Part shown: positions 21,123 to 29,570 of the stretch, in pieces
How the letters are laid out: each line of letters opens with the position of its first letter
How positions within the stretch are numbered: the first letter of the stretch is position 1
Assembly (NCBI RefSeq): GCF_900107455.1
Contig: NZ_FNQB01000001.1
Span: forward strand, 992,001-1,056,000
Length of the DNA stretch: 64,000 nucleotides
Direction: 5' to 3'
From: Asanoa ishikariensis
GTDB taxonomy: Bacteria; Actinomycetota; Actinomycetes; Mycobacteriales; Micromonosporaceae
Position numbers and translations under genes: made by a program
The notes under the pieces: model-generated
What the model was told of the DNA's origin: nothing
The model's input: only the letters and a program-made list of their open reading frames with translations
Database searches by the model: none

Positions 21123-22449
21123 CGATGGGTCGCTCCTCCGCGTATCGGTACAGCCGGCGCCGGGTGTTCAGGGCGATGGCCGACCCTACCGCGATCGTCC
21201 CCACCCGGCCGATGAACATCAGCACCACCAGGATCAACTGCCCGCTGGTCGGCAGCCCCGGGGTGATCCCGGTGGACAGCCCGACCGTGGCGAAGGCCGA
21301 CGTCACCTCGAACAGCGCCGCTTCGAACGATACGTTCGTGGTCGACTCCAGCAGGGCGAACGTGCCGGTCGCGACCAGGCCGACGCCGAGCAGGGCGACC
21401 GTGATCGCCTGGCGCTGCGTGGTCTCCGCGATCCGCCGCTTGCCGATCACCACGTCCGGCTCGCCGCGCAGTTCGGCCAGGATGACGTACGCCAGCAGGA
21501 AGAACGTGGTCAGTTTGATGCCACCGGCGGTGCTGGCGCTGCCGCCGCCGATGAACATGAGCGCGGTCGACAGCGCCAGCGACTCGCTGTGGAAGGCACC
21601 CACGTCGACGGTGTTGAAGCCGCCCGACCGGGTCATCGCGTCCTGGAAGAACGCGGCCAGCATCTTCTCGCCGACCCCGAGCGGGCCGAGCGTGTCGGGG
21701 TTGTTCCACTCCAGCCCGAGCAGCGAGACGAAGCCGAAGCAGAGCAGGCTGATGCCGCCCCACACGGTGAGCCGGGTGTGCGTCGACCAGGTCGACGGCC
21801 GGCCGATCTCGCGGAACAGCTCGAACAGGACCGGGAAGCCGATCCCGCCGGCGATCACCCCGATGGTCAGCGGCAGGCAGATCCAGGGGTCGCCGACGAA
21901 GCCGACCAGTGAGTCGCTGAACAGCGCGAAGCCCGCGTTGTTGAACGCCTGCACCGAGTGGAACACGCCGTACCAGGCGGCCTTGCCGACCGAGTAGTCG
22001 TACCCCAGCCAGAACCGCCCGCCGACGATCACCGCGATGACCACCTCGAAGCCCGCCATGGTCAGCGCGATCCGGCCCAGCACGGACTTCACGTCGCCGA
22101 GTCGGAGCGACGAGTCCTCGGCCTGGGCCATCAGGCGGCTGCGCAGCCCCAGTCGCTGCGACACGAGCAGCGCGAGCAACGTGGCCATGGCCATGATGCC
22201 GAAGCCGCCGATCTGGGTCAGCACGGTCAGCAGCACCTGGCCGAAGCCGGTCCAGTAGGTCGCGGTGTCGACGACCGCCAAGCCGGTCACGCAGACGGCG
22301 GAGGTCGCGGTGAACAGCGCCGTGACGAACGGTGTCCCGCCGGGCTCCACCCGTGCCGCCGGCAGCATCATCAACAGCGTGCCGATCACCACGGCGCCGA
22401 GGAACGCCAACGGCACGAGCCGGGCGGGGTGTTGCAGGGTGCGGCGCAT
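21115..22449 (-). CDS. TrkH/KtrB-type potassium transporter
   Basis: The 444-residue membrane protein has four M1-P-M2 repeats. The selectivity-filter loops are visible as SAVCVTGLAVVDT, QAFNNAGFALFSD, DAMTRSGGFNTVDV and SAFATVGLSTGITP, each with the expected Gly. Length and filter match KtrB rather than the longer E. coli TrkH. It forms the K+ pathway with the KtrA-like subunit encoded downstream. A divergent gene for a secreted phosphodiesterase starts 68 bases away. Confidence 0.93.
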   Translation of the reverse strand: MRRTLQHPARLVPLAFLGAVVIGTLLMMLPAARVEPGGTPFVTALFTATSAVCVTGLAVVDTATYWTGFGQVLLTVLTQIGGFGIMAMATLLALLVSQRLGLRSRLMAQAEDSSLRLGDVKSVLGRIALTMAGFEVVIAVIVGGRFWLGYDYSVGKAAWYGVFHSVQAFNNAGFALFSDSLVGFVGDPWICLPLTIGVIAGGIGFPVLFELFREIGRPSTWSTHTRLTVWGGISLLCFGFVSLLGLEWNNPDTLGPLGVGEKMLAAFFQDAMTRSGGFNTVDVGAFHSESLALSTALMFIGGGSASTAGGIKLTTFFLLAYVILAELRGEPDVVIGKRRIAETTQRQAITVALLGVGLVATGTFALLESTTNVSFEAALFEVTSAFATVGLSTGITPGLPTSGQLILVVLMFIGRVGTIAVGSAIALNTRRRLYRYAEERPIVG

Positions 22450-22517
22450 CAGGCATTTCTTACCACGTTCACCGCGTGGCTAAGCCCCGGTCGTCGGACA
22501 TCGATTGACTGCGGCGC

Positions 22518-23627
22518 ATGCGACGACGTACTGCACTTTCCCTCACGCTCGCCGGTGCGGGTGCCATCGTGGCACCAGCCGTCCTGCCCGCCGCCGCTGC
22601 CGCCAAGGAGCGTCACGGCGACAAGGAACCGCTGGTCATCGGCCACCGCGGCGCCAGTGGCTACCGGCCCGAGCACACGCTGGAGTCCTACCGCCTGGCC
22701 GTCCGGCAGGGTGCCGACTTCATCGAGCCCGACCTCGTGTCCACCAAGGACGGCCACCTGGTCGCCCGGCACGAGAACGAGATCTCCGGTACGACCGACG
22801 TGGCCTCCCACCCGGAGTTCGCCGGTCGCCGGACCACCAAGACGATCGACGGCAACCCGATCACGGGCTGGTTCACCGAGGACTTCACGCTGGCCGAGCT
22901 GCGGACGCTGCGGGCCAAGGAGCGGCTGCCGCAGGTGCGGGTCACCAACACCGCGTTCGACGGCAAGCTGCCGATCCCGACCCTGCAGGAGGTCATCGAC
23001 CTCGCCAAGGCCGAGAGCAAGCGGACCGGCCGGACGACCGGCATCTACCCGGAGACCAAGCACCCGAGCTACTTCCAGTCGATCGGGCTCGCGCTCGAGG
23101 AGCCGCTGGTCCGCGTCCTGCGCGCCAACGGGCTCACGAAGAAGAGCTCGCCGGTGATCATCCAGTCGTTCGAGACGGCCAACCTGCGCAAGCTGGCCCG
23201 GATGACCGACGTGCGGCTGGCCCAGTTGCTCGACGCGGCCGGCAAGCCGTACGACTTCGTCGTCGCCGGTGACGCGCGCACCTACCAGGACCTGGTCTCG
23301 CCGGCCAACCTCAAGTGGATCTCGTCGTACGCGGACGGCATCGGCGCCAACAAGAACCTGCTGGTGCCCCGGGACGCGACCGGCAAGCTGCTCGCGCCGA
23401 CCGAGGTGATCCGCGACGCGCACCGCGTCGGGCTGGACGTGCACGCCTGGACGTTCCGCGTGGAGAACCAGTTCCTGGCCGCCGACCACCGCATCGGCAC
23501 CGATCCGAACGCCCGCGGCGACATCACGGCCGAGTACGAGCTGTTCTTCTCGCTCGGTCTGGACGGTGTCTTCAGCGACCAGCCCGACACCGCGGTAGCC
23601 GCCCGCGCCGCCCGCCCGGCGCGTTAA
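22518..23627 (+). CDS. Secreted glycerophosphodiester phosphodiesterase
   Basis: The protein starts with a signal sequence (RRRTALSLTLAGAGAIVAPA) whose arginine cluster may be read by Tat, cleaved near AAA-K. The GDPD barrel shows VIGHRGASGYRPEHTLESYR (catalytic His), DFIEPDLVSTKDGHLVARHE (metal-binding Glu and Asp, second His), and later VIIQSFETANL and VHAWTFRVENQF. The length of 369 residues fits periplasmic GlpQ. It should release glycerol-3-phosphate from extracellular glycerophosphodiesters. Its TAA stop lies inside the first palindromic repeat of the downstream cluster. Confidence 0.93.
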   Translation: MRRRTALSLTLAGAGAIVAPAVLPAAAAAKERHGDKEPLVIGHRGASGYRPEHTLESYRLAVRQGADFIEPDLVSTKDGHLVARHENEISGTTDVASHPEFAGRRTTKTIDGNPITGWFTEDFTLAELRTLRAKERLPQVRVTNTAFDGKLPIPTLQEVIDLAKAESKRTGRTTGIYPETKHPSYFQSIGLALEEPLVRVLRANGLTKKSSPVIIQSFETANLRKLARMTDVRLAQLLDAAGKPYDFVVAGDARTYQDLVSPANLKWISSYADGIGANKNLLVPRDATGKLLAPTEVIRDAHRVGLDVHAWTFRVENQFLAADHRIGTDPNARGDITAEYELFFSLGLDGVFSDQPDTAVAARAARPAR

Positions 23628-23707
23628 GGAAGGGCCCCTTCTTAACGGTTTCCGCAGAGGAAGGGTCCCTTCTTAACAGCGCGTGTTAATAAGAGGCCCT
23701 TCCTTAC
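23623..23707. repeat. Three copies of a palindromic intergenic repeat
   Basis: Copy 1 (23623-23646) reads GTTAAGGAAGGGCCCC followed by TTCTTAAC, a near-palindrome. Copy 2 (23657-23677) has GAGGAAGGGTCCCTTCTTAA. Copy 3 (23685-23707) is in inverted orientation, GTTAATAAGAGGCCCTTCCT. Copies 2 and 3 can pair into one large hairpin. The cluster starts on the stop codon of the phosphodiesterase gene and ends about 70 bases before the binding-protein gene, so it may also end transcription. Similar words occur, from memory, between genes in Micromonospora-type genomes. Confidence 0.85.
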
Positions 23708-23778
23708 ATCTCATCGCCGTTTATATGGCCGGCGGACACATGGCCGGGGTCACATCGATGCACCTAGCGTCTGTCGCC

Positions 23779-24981
23779 ATGACGGTTAAGGCGATGCGGC
23801 GGGCGTTCGTCACCGCCGCCACAGTGATAGCGGTGGCTGCATCAGCCACGGCCTGCGGCAGCCCGCAGGAGACGGCGACCGGCGGCGGCGACGCCACGGC
23901 GCCGGTCAAGGTCGGCATCGTTTACTCCCAGACGGGCGCGCTGGCGTCCTACGGCAAGCAGTACCTGGACGGCTTCAAGGCCGGTCTCGCGTACGCCACG
24001 GATGGGACCAACAAGGTCGGCGAGCGCGCGATCGAGGTGACCGAGGTCGACGACGCCGGTGATCCGGCCAAGGCGGTCTCCGCGGCCAAGGACCTGATCG
24101 GCAAGGGCACGAAGATCATCGCGGGGTCGACCGCCTCGGGCGTCGCGCTCCAGGTCGCGCCGCTGGCCGCGCAGAACAAGGTGCTGTTCATCTCCGGTCC
24201 GGCCGCGACCGACGCGGTCACCGGCGTCAACAAGTACACGTTCCGCTCGGGTCGGCAGTCGTACCAGGACGTGATGACCGCCAAGTCCTTCATCGGCGAC
24301 GCGGCCGGCAAGAAGGTCGTGGTGTTCGGTCAGGACAGCGCGTTCGGCAAGAGCAACGAGACCGCGGTCAAGGCGGTCCTCGGCGGCGCCGGCGCGACGG
24401 TGAGCAGCGTGCTCGCCCCGGCCAGCGCGACCGACTTCACGCCGTTCGCCAGCCAGCTCAAGACGGCCAAGCCGGACCTGCTGTTCGTCGCATGGGCGGG
24501 CACCACCGCGCCGGCCATGTGGCAGACCCTCGACCAGCAGGGCATCCTCGCCTCCACGACGGTGGTCACCGGCCTGGACATCCGGGCCTCCTGGCCGACC
24601 TTCGGCGCGGCCGGCACGAAGATCTCGTTCCTGTCGCACTACTTCGACGGCGCCAGCGACAACCCGGCCGCCCAGGCGGCGAAGAAGGCGGTCGGCGGCA
24701 CGCTCGACCTGTTCCACCCGGACGGCTTCACCGCGGCCCAGATGGTCGTGCGGGCGGTCCAGGAGGGCGGCGACGACGTCGACAAGATGATCGGCGCGCT
24801 GGAGGGCTGGAGCTTCGACGGGGTCAAGGGCAAGATGACCGTCCGCGCGGAGGACCACGCCCTGCTCCAGCCGATGTACCAGGCGACCCTGACCGGCAGC
24901 GGTGACCAGCTCACCGCGAAGCTCGAGAAGGCGCTCACCCCCGAGGAGGTCGCCCCACCGGCGGCCGCGATGAAGGGCTGA
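23779..24981 (+). CDS. Branched-chain amino acid-type ABC transporter substrate-binding lipoprotein
   Basis: A lipoprotein signal (RRAFVTAATVIAVAASATAC, lipobox ATAC-G) is followed by a periplasmic-binding-protein type I fold: VKVGIVYSQTGALASYGKQY, IAGSTASGVALQVAPLAAQN, KVLFISGPAATDAV and VVVFGQDSAFGKSNE. The domain matches LivK-like receptors. The start is uncertain: ATG 23779 is used here, ATG 23794 would also leave a full signal. Membrane anchoring by the lipidated Cys is expected. It heads a five-gene transporter operon; the ligand may be an amino acid, amide or urea-like compound. Confidence 0.9.
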   Translation: MTVKAMRRAFVTAATVIAVAASATACGSPQETATGGGDATAPVKVGIVYSQTGALASYGKQYLDGFKAGLAYATDGTNKVGERAIEVTEVDDAGDPAKAVSAAKDLIGKGTKIIAGSTASGVALQVAPLAAQNKVLFISGPAATDAVTGVNKYTFRSGRQSYQDVMTAKSFIGDAAGKKVVVFGQDSAFGKSNETAVKAVLGGAGATVSSVLAPASATDFTPFASQLKTAKPDLLFVAWAGTTAPAMWQTLDQQGILASTTVVTGLDIRASWPTFGAAGTKISFLSHYFDGASDNPAAQAAKKAVGGTLDLFHPDGFTAAQMVVRAVQEGGDDVDKMIGALEGWSFDGVKGKMTVRAEDHALLQPMYQATLTGSGDQLTAKLEKALTPEEVAPPAAAMKG

Positions 24982-24986
24982 GCGAG

Positions 24987-25745
24987 TTGGCCGTGCTCCG
25001 TACACAGGGGCTGACCTGGCGGGTGGGCGAGGTAGCGATCGTCGACGGTGTCGACATCGCCCTCGCCCCCGGCGAGTTCCTGGGCGTCATCGGGCCCAAC
25101 GGGGCCGGCAAGACCTCGCTGTTCAACCTGGTCAGTGGGCTGCGCAAGCCGACCTCGGGCACGGTCTGGCTGGGCGAGGACGACGTGACCGCGCTGCCGC
25201 CGCACCGCCGCGCGCGGCGCGGTCTCGGGCGGACGTTCCAGTCGTCGTCGGTGTTCGGGTCGTTGTCCGTACGGGAGAACGTCCGGCTGGCGGTCCAGGC
25301 GCACCAGGGCGGCTCGCTTTCCCTGTGGCGCCGGGCTTCGTCGTTCGCGGCGGTCGCCTCGGCGGCGGACCAGGCGCTCGAAACGGTCGGCCTCGGCAAC
25401 CGCGGCGAGGCGCTGGCCGGCACGCTCGCCCACGGCGAGAAGCGCAAGCTGGAGATCGCGCTGCTCCTCGCCGGTGAGCCGACCGTGCTGTTGCTCGACG
25501 AGCCGATGGCCGGCGTCAGCGCCGAGGACGTGCCGGAGCTCGTAGCGGTGATCCGCGGCCTGACCCGGGGTGCGGAAGCCACTGGGCGGTCGGTCCTCAT
25601 GGTGGAGCACCACATGGACGTGATTCTGGACCTCGCCGACCGGATCGCGGTGATGCACCACGGCGCACTGCTCGCCTGCGACACCCCGGACGCCGTGATG
25701 GCGCACCGGGGCGTCCAGGAGGCTTATCTGGGCGAGGGGCTATGA
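24987..25745 (+). CDS. LivG-type ABC transporter ATPase
   Basis: This 252-residue ATPase has Walker [35 protein letters not shown] typical of LivG, signature LAHGEKRKLEIALLL and Walker B VLLLDEPMAGVS. The start is TTG 24987 (five bases after the receptor stop) or GTG 24993. Its end overlaps the next ATPase start by ATGA. Together with the LivF-like partner it would power uptake through the two permeases downstream. Confidence 0.92.
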   Translation: MAVLRTQGLTWRVGEVAIVDGVDIALAPGEFLGVIGPNGAGKTSLFNLVSGLRKPTSGTVWLGEDDVTALPPHRRARRGLGRTFQSSSVFGSLSVRENVRLAVQAHQGGSLSLWRRASSFAAVASAADQALETVGLGNRGEALAGTLAHGEKRKLEIALLLAGEPTVLLLDEPMAGVSAEDVPELVAVIRGLTRGAEATGRSVLMVEHHMDVILDLADRIAVMHHGALLACDTPDAVMAHRGVQEAYLGEGL

Positions 25746-26470
25746 CCGAGCCGATTCTCAAGGTCGACGACCTGAGCGTACGAATCGCCGGACTGCACAT
25801 CCTCCAAGGCGTGTCGTTCACGGTCGCGCCGACCGGGGTGACCGCGCTACTCGGCCGCAACGGCGTCGGCAAGACCACCACGCTGCGCGCGATCGTCGGC
25901 CTGACGCCGCGCGGCGGCGAGGTCTCGGGGTCGGCGTCGTTCGGCACCGTCGACACCCTGCGCACGCCGACGCACCGGTTGGTCCGGGCCGGGCTGGGCT
26001 ACGTGCCCGAGGACCGATGCGTGTTCGCGGGGCTGACCGTCGCGGAGAACCTGCGGCTGGCCGAGCGGCCCGGGGCCGCCCCCGCGTACGACCGCGTGTT
26101 CGCGCTCTTCCCCGAACTGGCCAAGCGGGCCAAGCAGCGGGCCGGCACGCTCTCCGGCGGGCAACAGCAGATGCTCGCCATCGGCCGGGTGCTGCTCGCC
26201 GACAACACGCTGCTGCTGGTCGACGAACCGACGAAAGGCCTGGCGCCGAAGGTGGTGACGGAGGTGGCGGAGGCGCTCGAAGCGGTCGCCGAGGAGGTCC
26301 CGGTGCTGCTGGTCGAGCAGAACCTGGCGGTGGTCCGCCGGTTGGCCCGCGACGCGGTCGTACTGGCCGCCGGCAAGGTGGCCTGGACCGGCGCGGCTTC
26401 CCGCCTGCTCGGCGAGCCGGAGCTCACGAAGGCGTTGCTAGGGGTCGGCAGCGCGGGGGTGCACGCCTGA
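25742..26470 (+). CDS. LivF-type ABC transporter ATPase
   Basis: The 242-residue protein shows Walker A LLGRNGVGKTTTLRAI, the LivF-typical YVPEDRCVFAGLTVAENL, signature LSGGQQQMLAIGRVLL and LLLVDEPTKGLAPKV, then LLVEQNLAVVRRLA. It overlaps the upstream ATPase by ATGA and the downstream permease by TGATG, so all three are translationally coupled. Confidence 0.93.
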   Translation: MTEPILKVDDLSVRIAGLHILQGVSFTVAPTGVTALLGRNGVGKTTTLRAIVGLTPRGGEVSGSASFGTVDTLRTPTHRLVRAGLGYVPEDRCVFAGLTVAENLRLAERPGAAPAYDRVFALFPELAKRAKQRAGTLSGGQQQMLAIGRVLLADNTLLLVDEPTKGLAPKVVTEVAEALEAVAEEVPVLLVEQNLAVVRRLARDAVVLAAGKVAWTGAASRLLGEPELTKALLGVGSAGVHA

Positions 26471-27360
26471 TGTCGACGTTCATCCTGTTGACGCTGACCG
26501 GGCTCGGCCTGGCTGCGCTGTACTTCCTGGTCGCCTCTGGGCTGTCGCTCGTGTTCGGGCTGGCCGACGTGCTCAACTTCGCGCACGGGCTGTTCCTGTC
26601 GGTCGGCGCGTACGCGACCTGGTGGGCGGCCGGCCACCTGCCCGGCGCCGGCCCGACCGGGTTCGGCTTCGTGCTCGCGGCGGCGTTCGGCGTGGTAGCC
26701 GGCGCGGCGGTCGCGGCGCTGGTCGAGCTCGTCCTGATCCGGCCGCTCTACTCGCGGACGATCGAGCAGGTGCTCGTCACCGTCGGCTTGTCGCTGGCCG
26801 GAGTGGCATTGCTCCAGGCGACCTGGGGCGCCGACCCGCGCCCGTTCCCACGTCCCGAGTGGACCCGCGGGGTGACCGGCATCGGCGGCGCCAACATCCC
26901 GAACGCGTCGCTGCTGCTGGTGCTCGCGGCGGCCGCCGTACTCACGCTGCTTCTGCTGTTCCTCCGGTTCACCCGCGTCGGCCTGGTGATCCGGGCCGGC
27001 GTCGAGAACCGGGAGATGGTCACCGCGCTCGGCATCGACGTGCGCAAGGCGTTCACGCTCGTGTTCGCGATCGGCGGCGCCGCGGCCGCACTGGCCGGCG
27101 CGCTCGGCGGCGTCTACCTCGGATCCGTGTCACCCGCGCAGGGCGGATCGCTGCTGATCTTCGCCTTCATCGTCGTGGTGATCGGCGGAATGGGCTCGGT
27201 GGTCGGCTCGGCGTACGCGGCGGTCGCGGTCGGCCTGCTCCAACAGTTCGTCAACTACTACGGCACCGCCGGACTCGGCGACATCTGCGTGGTCGCCCTG
27301 CTGGCGATCGTGCTGCTGGTCCGGCCACAGGGCATCGCGGGAAGGGCGGTCACGGCATGA
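26470..27360 (+). CDS. LivH-type ABC transporter permease
   Basis: The start at 26470 sits in a TGATG overlap with the LivF stop. The 296-residue membrane protein has about eight hydrophobic segments and the LivH hallmark VFGLADVLNFAHGLFLSVGA near residues 28-48, followed by VRPLY-like IRPLYSRTIEQVLVTVGLSL, AGVENREMVTALGIDV and FAFIVVVIGGMGSVVGS. It forms half of the membrane channel with the next gene product. Confidence 0.93.
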   Translation: MSTFILLTLTGLGLAALYFLVASGLSLVFGLADVLNFAHGLFLSVGAYATWWAAGHLPGAGPTGFGFVLAAAFGVVAGAAVAALVELVLIRPLYSRTIEQVLVTVGLSLAGVALLQATWGADPRPFPRPEWTRGVTGIGGANIPNASLLLVLAAAAVLTLLLLFLRFTRVGLVIRAGVENREMVTALGIDVRKAFTLVFAIGGAAAALAGALGGVYLGSVSPAQGGSLLIFAFIVVVIGGMGSVVGSAYAAVAVGLLQQFVNYYGTAGLGDICVVALLAIVLLVRPQGIAGRAVTA

Positions 27361-28439
27361 CCCAGGCTGTGAGCGCCGAGGCGCCACCTGCGGCGACGCC
27401 GCCGGAACTGGCCCCTCCGAGGCGAAGGCTCGCCGCGTTCGCTCCGCTGGTGGTGCTGGTGGTGGCTGTTCTGTTGCCGTACTCCACGCTGCCGTTGCCC
27501 GGTCTTTTCGACGGCGCGCTCAACAAGCCCGGCAACCTCCAGATCCTCGCGGTCTGCCTGGTCTTCGGCGGCCTGGCGGCGAGCTACGACCTGCTGTTCG
27601 GACGGACGGGTCTGCTCTCGTTCGGGCACGCGCTCTACTTCGCCGCCGGCGTCTACGGCACCGACGTGCTGGTCACCCACGCCGGCTTCCCGCTCTGGCA
27701 GGCGGCCGTGTTCGCCGTCGTGGGCAGCACGATCCTGGCGGCGCTGCTGGGCGCGATCGCACTGCGCACGGCCGGCATCGCGTTCGCCATGGTGACGCTG
27801 GCCTTCGCCCAGGTCGGCGCGATCCTGGTGGCCCGCGACTTCGGTGGGCTCACCGGTGGCGAGGAAGGTCTCCCGCTGGCCTCCGACGGCCTGCCGGACT
27901 TCCTGCTCGGCGTGGCCAACACGGTCAACCTGTACTGGCTGGCACTGGCGTACCTCGCCGTGGTCGTGCTGGTGGTCTCCCGGGTGGCCGCGTCACCGAC
28001 GGGCCGAGTGCTGGCGGGCCTACGCGACGACGAGCGCCGGGTCGGCGTGCTGGGCCTGGACCCGTACCGCTACAAACTGGTCGCCTTCACCCTGGCCGGC
28101 GGCCTGGCAGCCCTCGGCGGCGTGGTCTACCTGCTGGTCGTCGGCGGCGCGTCACCGCACGTCACAAGCTCGGAGCTGACCCTGTCGCTGCTGGTGATGG
28201 TCGTGCTCGGCGGCCCGGGCACGCGCTGGGGCCCGGTCCTGGGCGGCATCCTCTACATGTACCTGGACCACCGCCTGACGTCGCTGTCCGCCGACCTGCC
28301 AGGCCCGCTGGGCCAGCCCCTGTTCGTGCTGGGCGCCATCTTCATCCTGGCCGTCTACTTCTTCCCGGGCGGCCTGGCCAGCCTCCGCACCCGCATCGCC
28401 CCGCTGCGCGCCGCTCTCAAGAGGTCACCAACTAGCTGA
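27357..28439 (+). CDS. LivM-type ABC transporter permease
   Basis: The ATG at 27357 overlaps the LivH stop (ATGA). After a Pro/Ala-rich cytoplasmic start, about ten hydrophobic segments follow in 360 residues. Family marks are YDLLFGRTGLLSFGHALYFA, FGGLTGGEEGLPL, GRVLAGLRDDERRVGVLGLD and SLLVMVVLGGPGTRWGPVLG. It is the last gene of the transporter operon. No terminator hairpin is evident after its stop, so transcription might run into the AT-richer gap downstream. Confidence 0.93.
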   Translation: MTQAVSAEAPPAATPPELAPPRRRLAAFAPLVVLVVAVLLPYSTLPLPGLFDGALNKPGNLQILAVCLVFGGLAASYDLLFGRTGLLSFGHALYFAAGVYGTDVLVTHAGFPLWQAAVFAVVGSTILAALLGAIALRTAGIAFAMVTLAFAQVGAILVARDFGGLTGGEEGLPLASDGLPDFLLGVANTVNLYWLALAYLAVVVLVVSRVAASPTGRVLAGLRDDERRVGVLGLDPYRYKLVAFTLAGGLAALGGVVYLLVVGGASPHVTSSELTLSLLVMVVLGGPGTRWGPVLGGILYMYLDHRLTSLSADLPGPLGQPLFVLGAIFILAVYFFPGGLASLRTRIAPLRAALKRSPTS

Positions 28440-28457
28440 GAGAAGAAGGAGCGGAAC

Positions 28458-28517
28458 ATGGGCTGGAACTGGACTTTGATCTTAGATGGTTTAAAAAAGA
28501 GTGAAAGGCTCTCATAA
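28458..28517 (+). CDS. Candidate short ORF, 19 aa, with two TTA codons
   Basis: An AAGGAG site seven bases upstream precedes ATG at 28458; the frame encodes MGWNWTLILDGLKKSERLS and stops at TAA. Two of its three Leu codons before the last are TTA, which is rare in high-GC actinomycetes, and the stretch is far more AT-rich than its surroundings. It lies between the liv operon and the VanY-like gene. It could be a leader peptide, a small protein or the remnant of an inserted piece. No homologue is recognised, and the short length means it may be chance. Confidence 0.35.
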   Translation: MGWNWTLILDGLKKSERLS

Positions 28518-28604
28518 GCGTCATTCGTGCCCTCGGGGACGAAAGCGTCATTAGGCTCGGATCCGGAATACCCGCCTGTTATCGGGGGAAGAACGGGGGG
28601 CCCA

Positions 28605-29561
28605 ATGTCGACTCGAATACCCGCGAACGCGGTCAAGAACGAGCAGCGAAAACGGTTGCCTACGCCGCGGCCAGCGGACAACGGGCCTGATCTTGTGGCC
28701 TACCGCGAGGCCGTGGAAAGCCTGCTCATCGAACTGGCCGGCCACAGTGGACAGGGGTTCGACCCCGGTGACACCACCAAGGCCGAGACCGTCCTGATCG
28801 AAAGGCTCGTGGAGCCTAACTTCACCGCCGTCCTTTCGGTGACGCCCCGAGGGCTCACCGGAACGATGGAATGGTTGCTCAAAGAGGTCCGCAACTACAA
28901 GCCCAGCACCCGCAGCTCCGCCGCCGACCTGGCGGCTCAGGTGCGGATCTTCCTGCTCGCGCAGGTCGAGGCGATGTGGTGGGGGCAGACGACACCGTTC
29001 GCCACCACCACCGATGTGACCACCTCACCAGACCTGATCGACATCGAGAAGCTGCGGCGGGCAGGCCTGTTGCCGTTCCGGTACCGGCGCCAGCCGAAGA
29101 CCTTCGCTACCCGCGCCATGCGGGCCGTCGCCCGGCGGGTCGCGCCGGATCGGTGGCCACGGACGGCGGGGATGCGGTTCACCTACAGCCGACCGGAGAC
29201 GATCGCGCTGCTCGGGCAGGTCGCGGCCGACTTCCAGCGGCAGGCGCCGCACGGCACGCCGGCTCTCTGGGTGACCAGCATGACCCGCAGCGTCCGGCAC
29301 CAGCAGCACCTCCGCGACCTCGGGTACGCGGCCATGTCGCCGAGCGCGCACTGCGTGGGCTGGGCGGTCGACGTGGAGATGGCCTGGTTCGAGCGGTTCT
29401 CGGCGCGCACGGCGCTGGAGAAGGTGCTGCTCGAACGCCAGACCGCGGGGGACGTCAACGTGATCGACGAAGGGCAGGCGTGGCACGTGTGCGTCAGCCC
29501 GGTCGCGGTCGCCGAACTGCAACGGGAGTTCGCCACCAGGTACGAGACCGGGAGAAGGTGA
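28605..29561 (+). CDS. VanY/M15-like (DUF5715-type) protein without signal peptide
   Basis: The ATG at 28605 follows a G-rich site; the frame is open upstream but without a better start. The 318 residues show no signal peptide and no membrane helix. The N-terminal 200 residues are not recognised. The C-terminal part carries LWVTSMTRSVRHQQHLRDLG, SPSAHCVGWAVDVEM (about 246-260; compare SxHxxGxAxD zinc/catalytic motif of D-Ala-D-Ala carboxypeptidases) and EGQAWHVCV (about 288-296; compare the final WH). A peptidase of this fold inside the cytoplasm would be unusual. The gene ends nine bases before an asparagine-synthetase homologue, implying a shared operon and pathway. Confidence 0.7.
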   Translation: MSTRIPANAVKNEQRKRLPTPRPADNGPDLVAYREAVESLLIELAGHSGQGFDPGDTTKAETVLIERLVEPNFTAVLSVTPRGLTGTMEWLLKEVRNYKPSTRSSAADLAAQVRIFLLAQVEAMWWGQTTPFATTTDVTTSPDLIDIEKLRRAGLLPFRYRRQPKTFATRAMRAVARRVAPDRWPRTAGMRFTYSRPETIALLGQVAADFQRQAPHGTPALWVTSMTRSVRHQQHLRDLGYAAMSPSAHCVGWAVDVEMAWFERFSARTALEKVLLERQTAGDVNVIDEGQAWHVCVSPVAVAELQREFATRYETGRR

Positions 29562-29570
29562 CCCGACACT

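Noticed and set aside
28458-28517. Lasso-peptide precursor reading of the short ORF next to AsnB
   Set aside because: Lasso clusters need a PqqD-like RRE and a transglutaminase-like leader protease, and a longer precursor with a leader; none is seen.
28521-28550. Hairpin TTCGT...ACGAA after the short ORF as liv-operon terminator
   Set aside because: Only five outer pairs form, with a mismatch and no workable loop.
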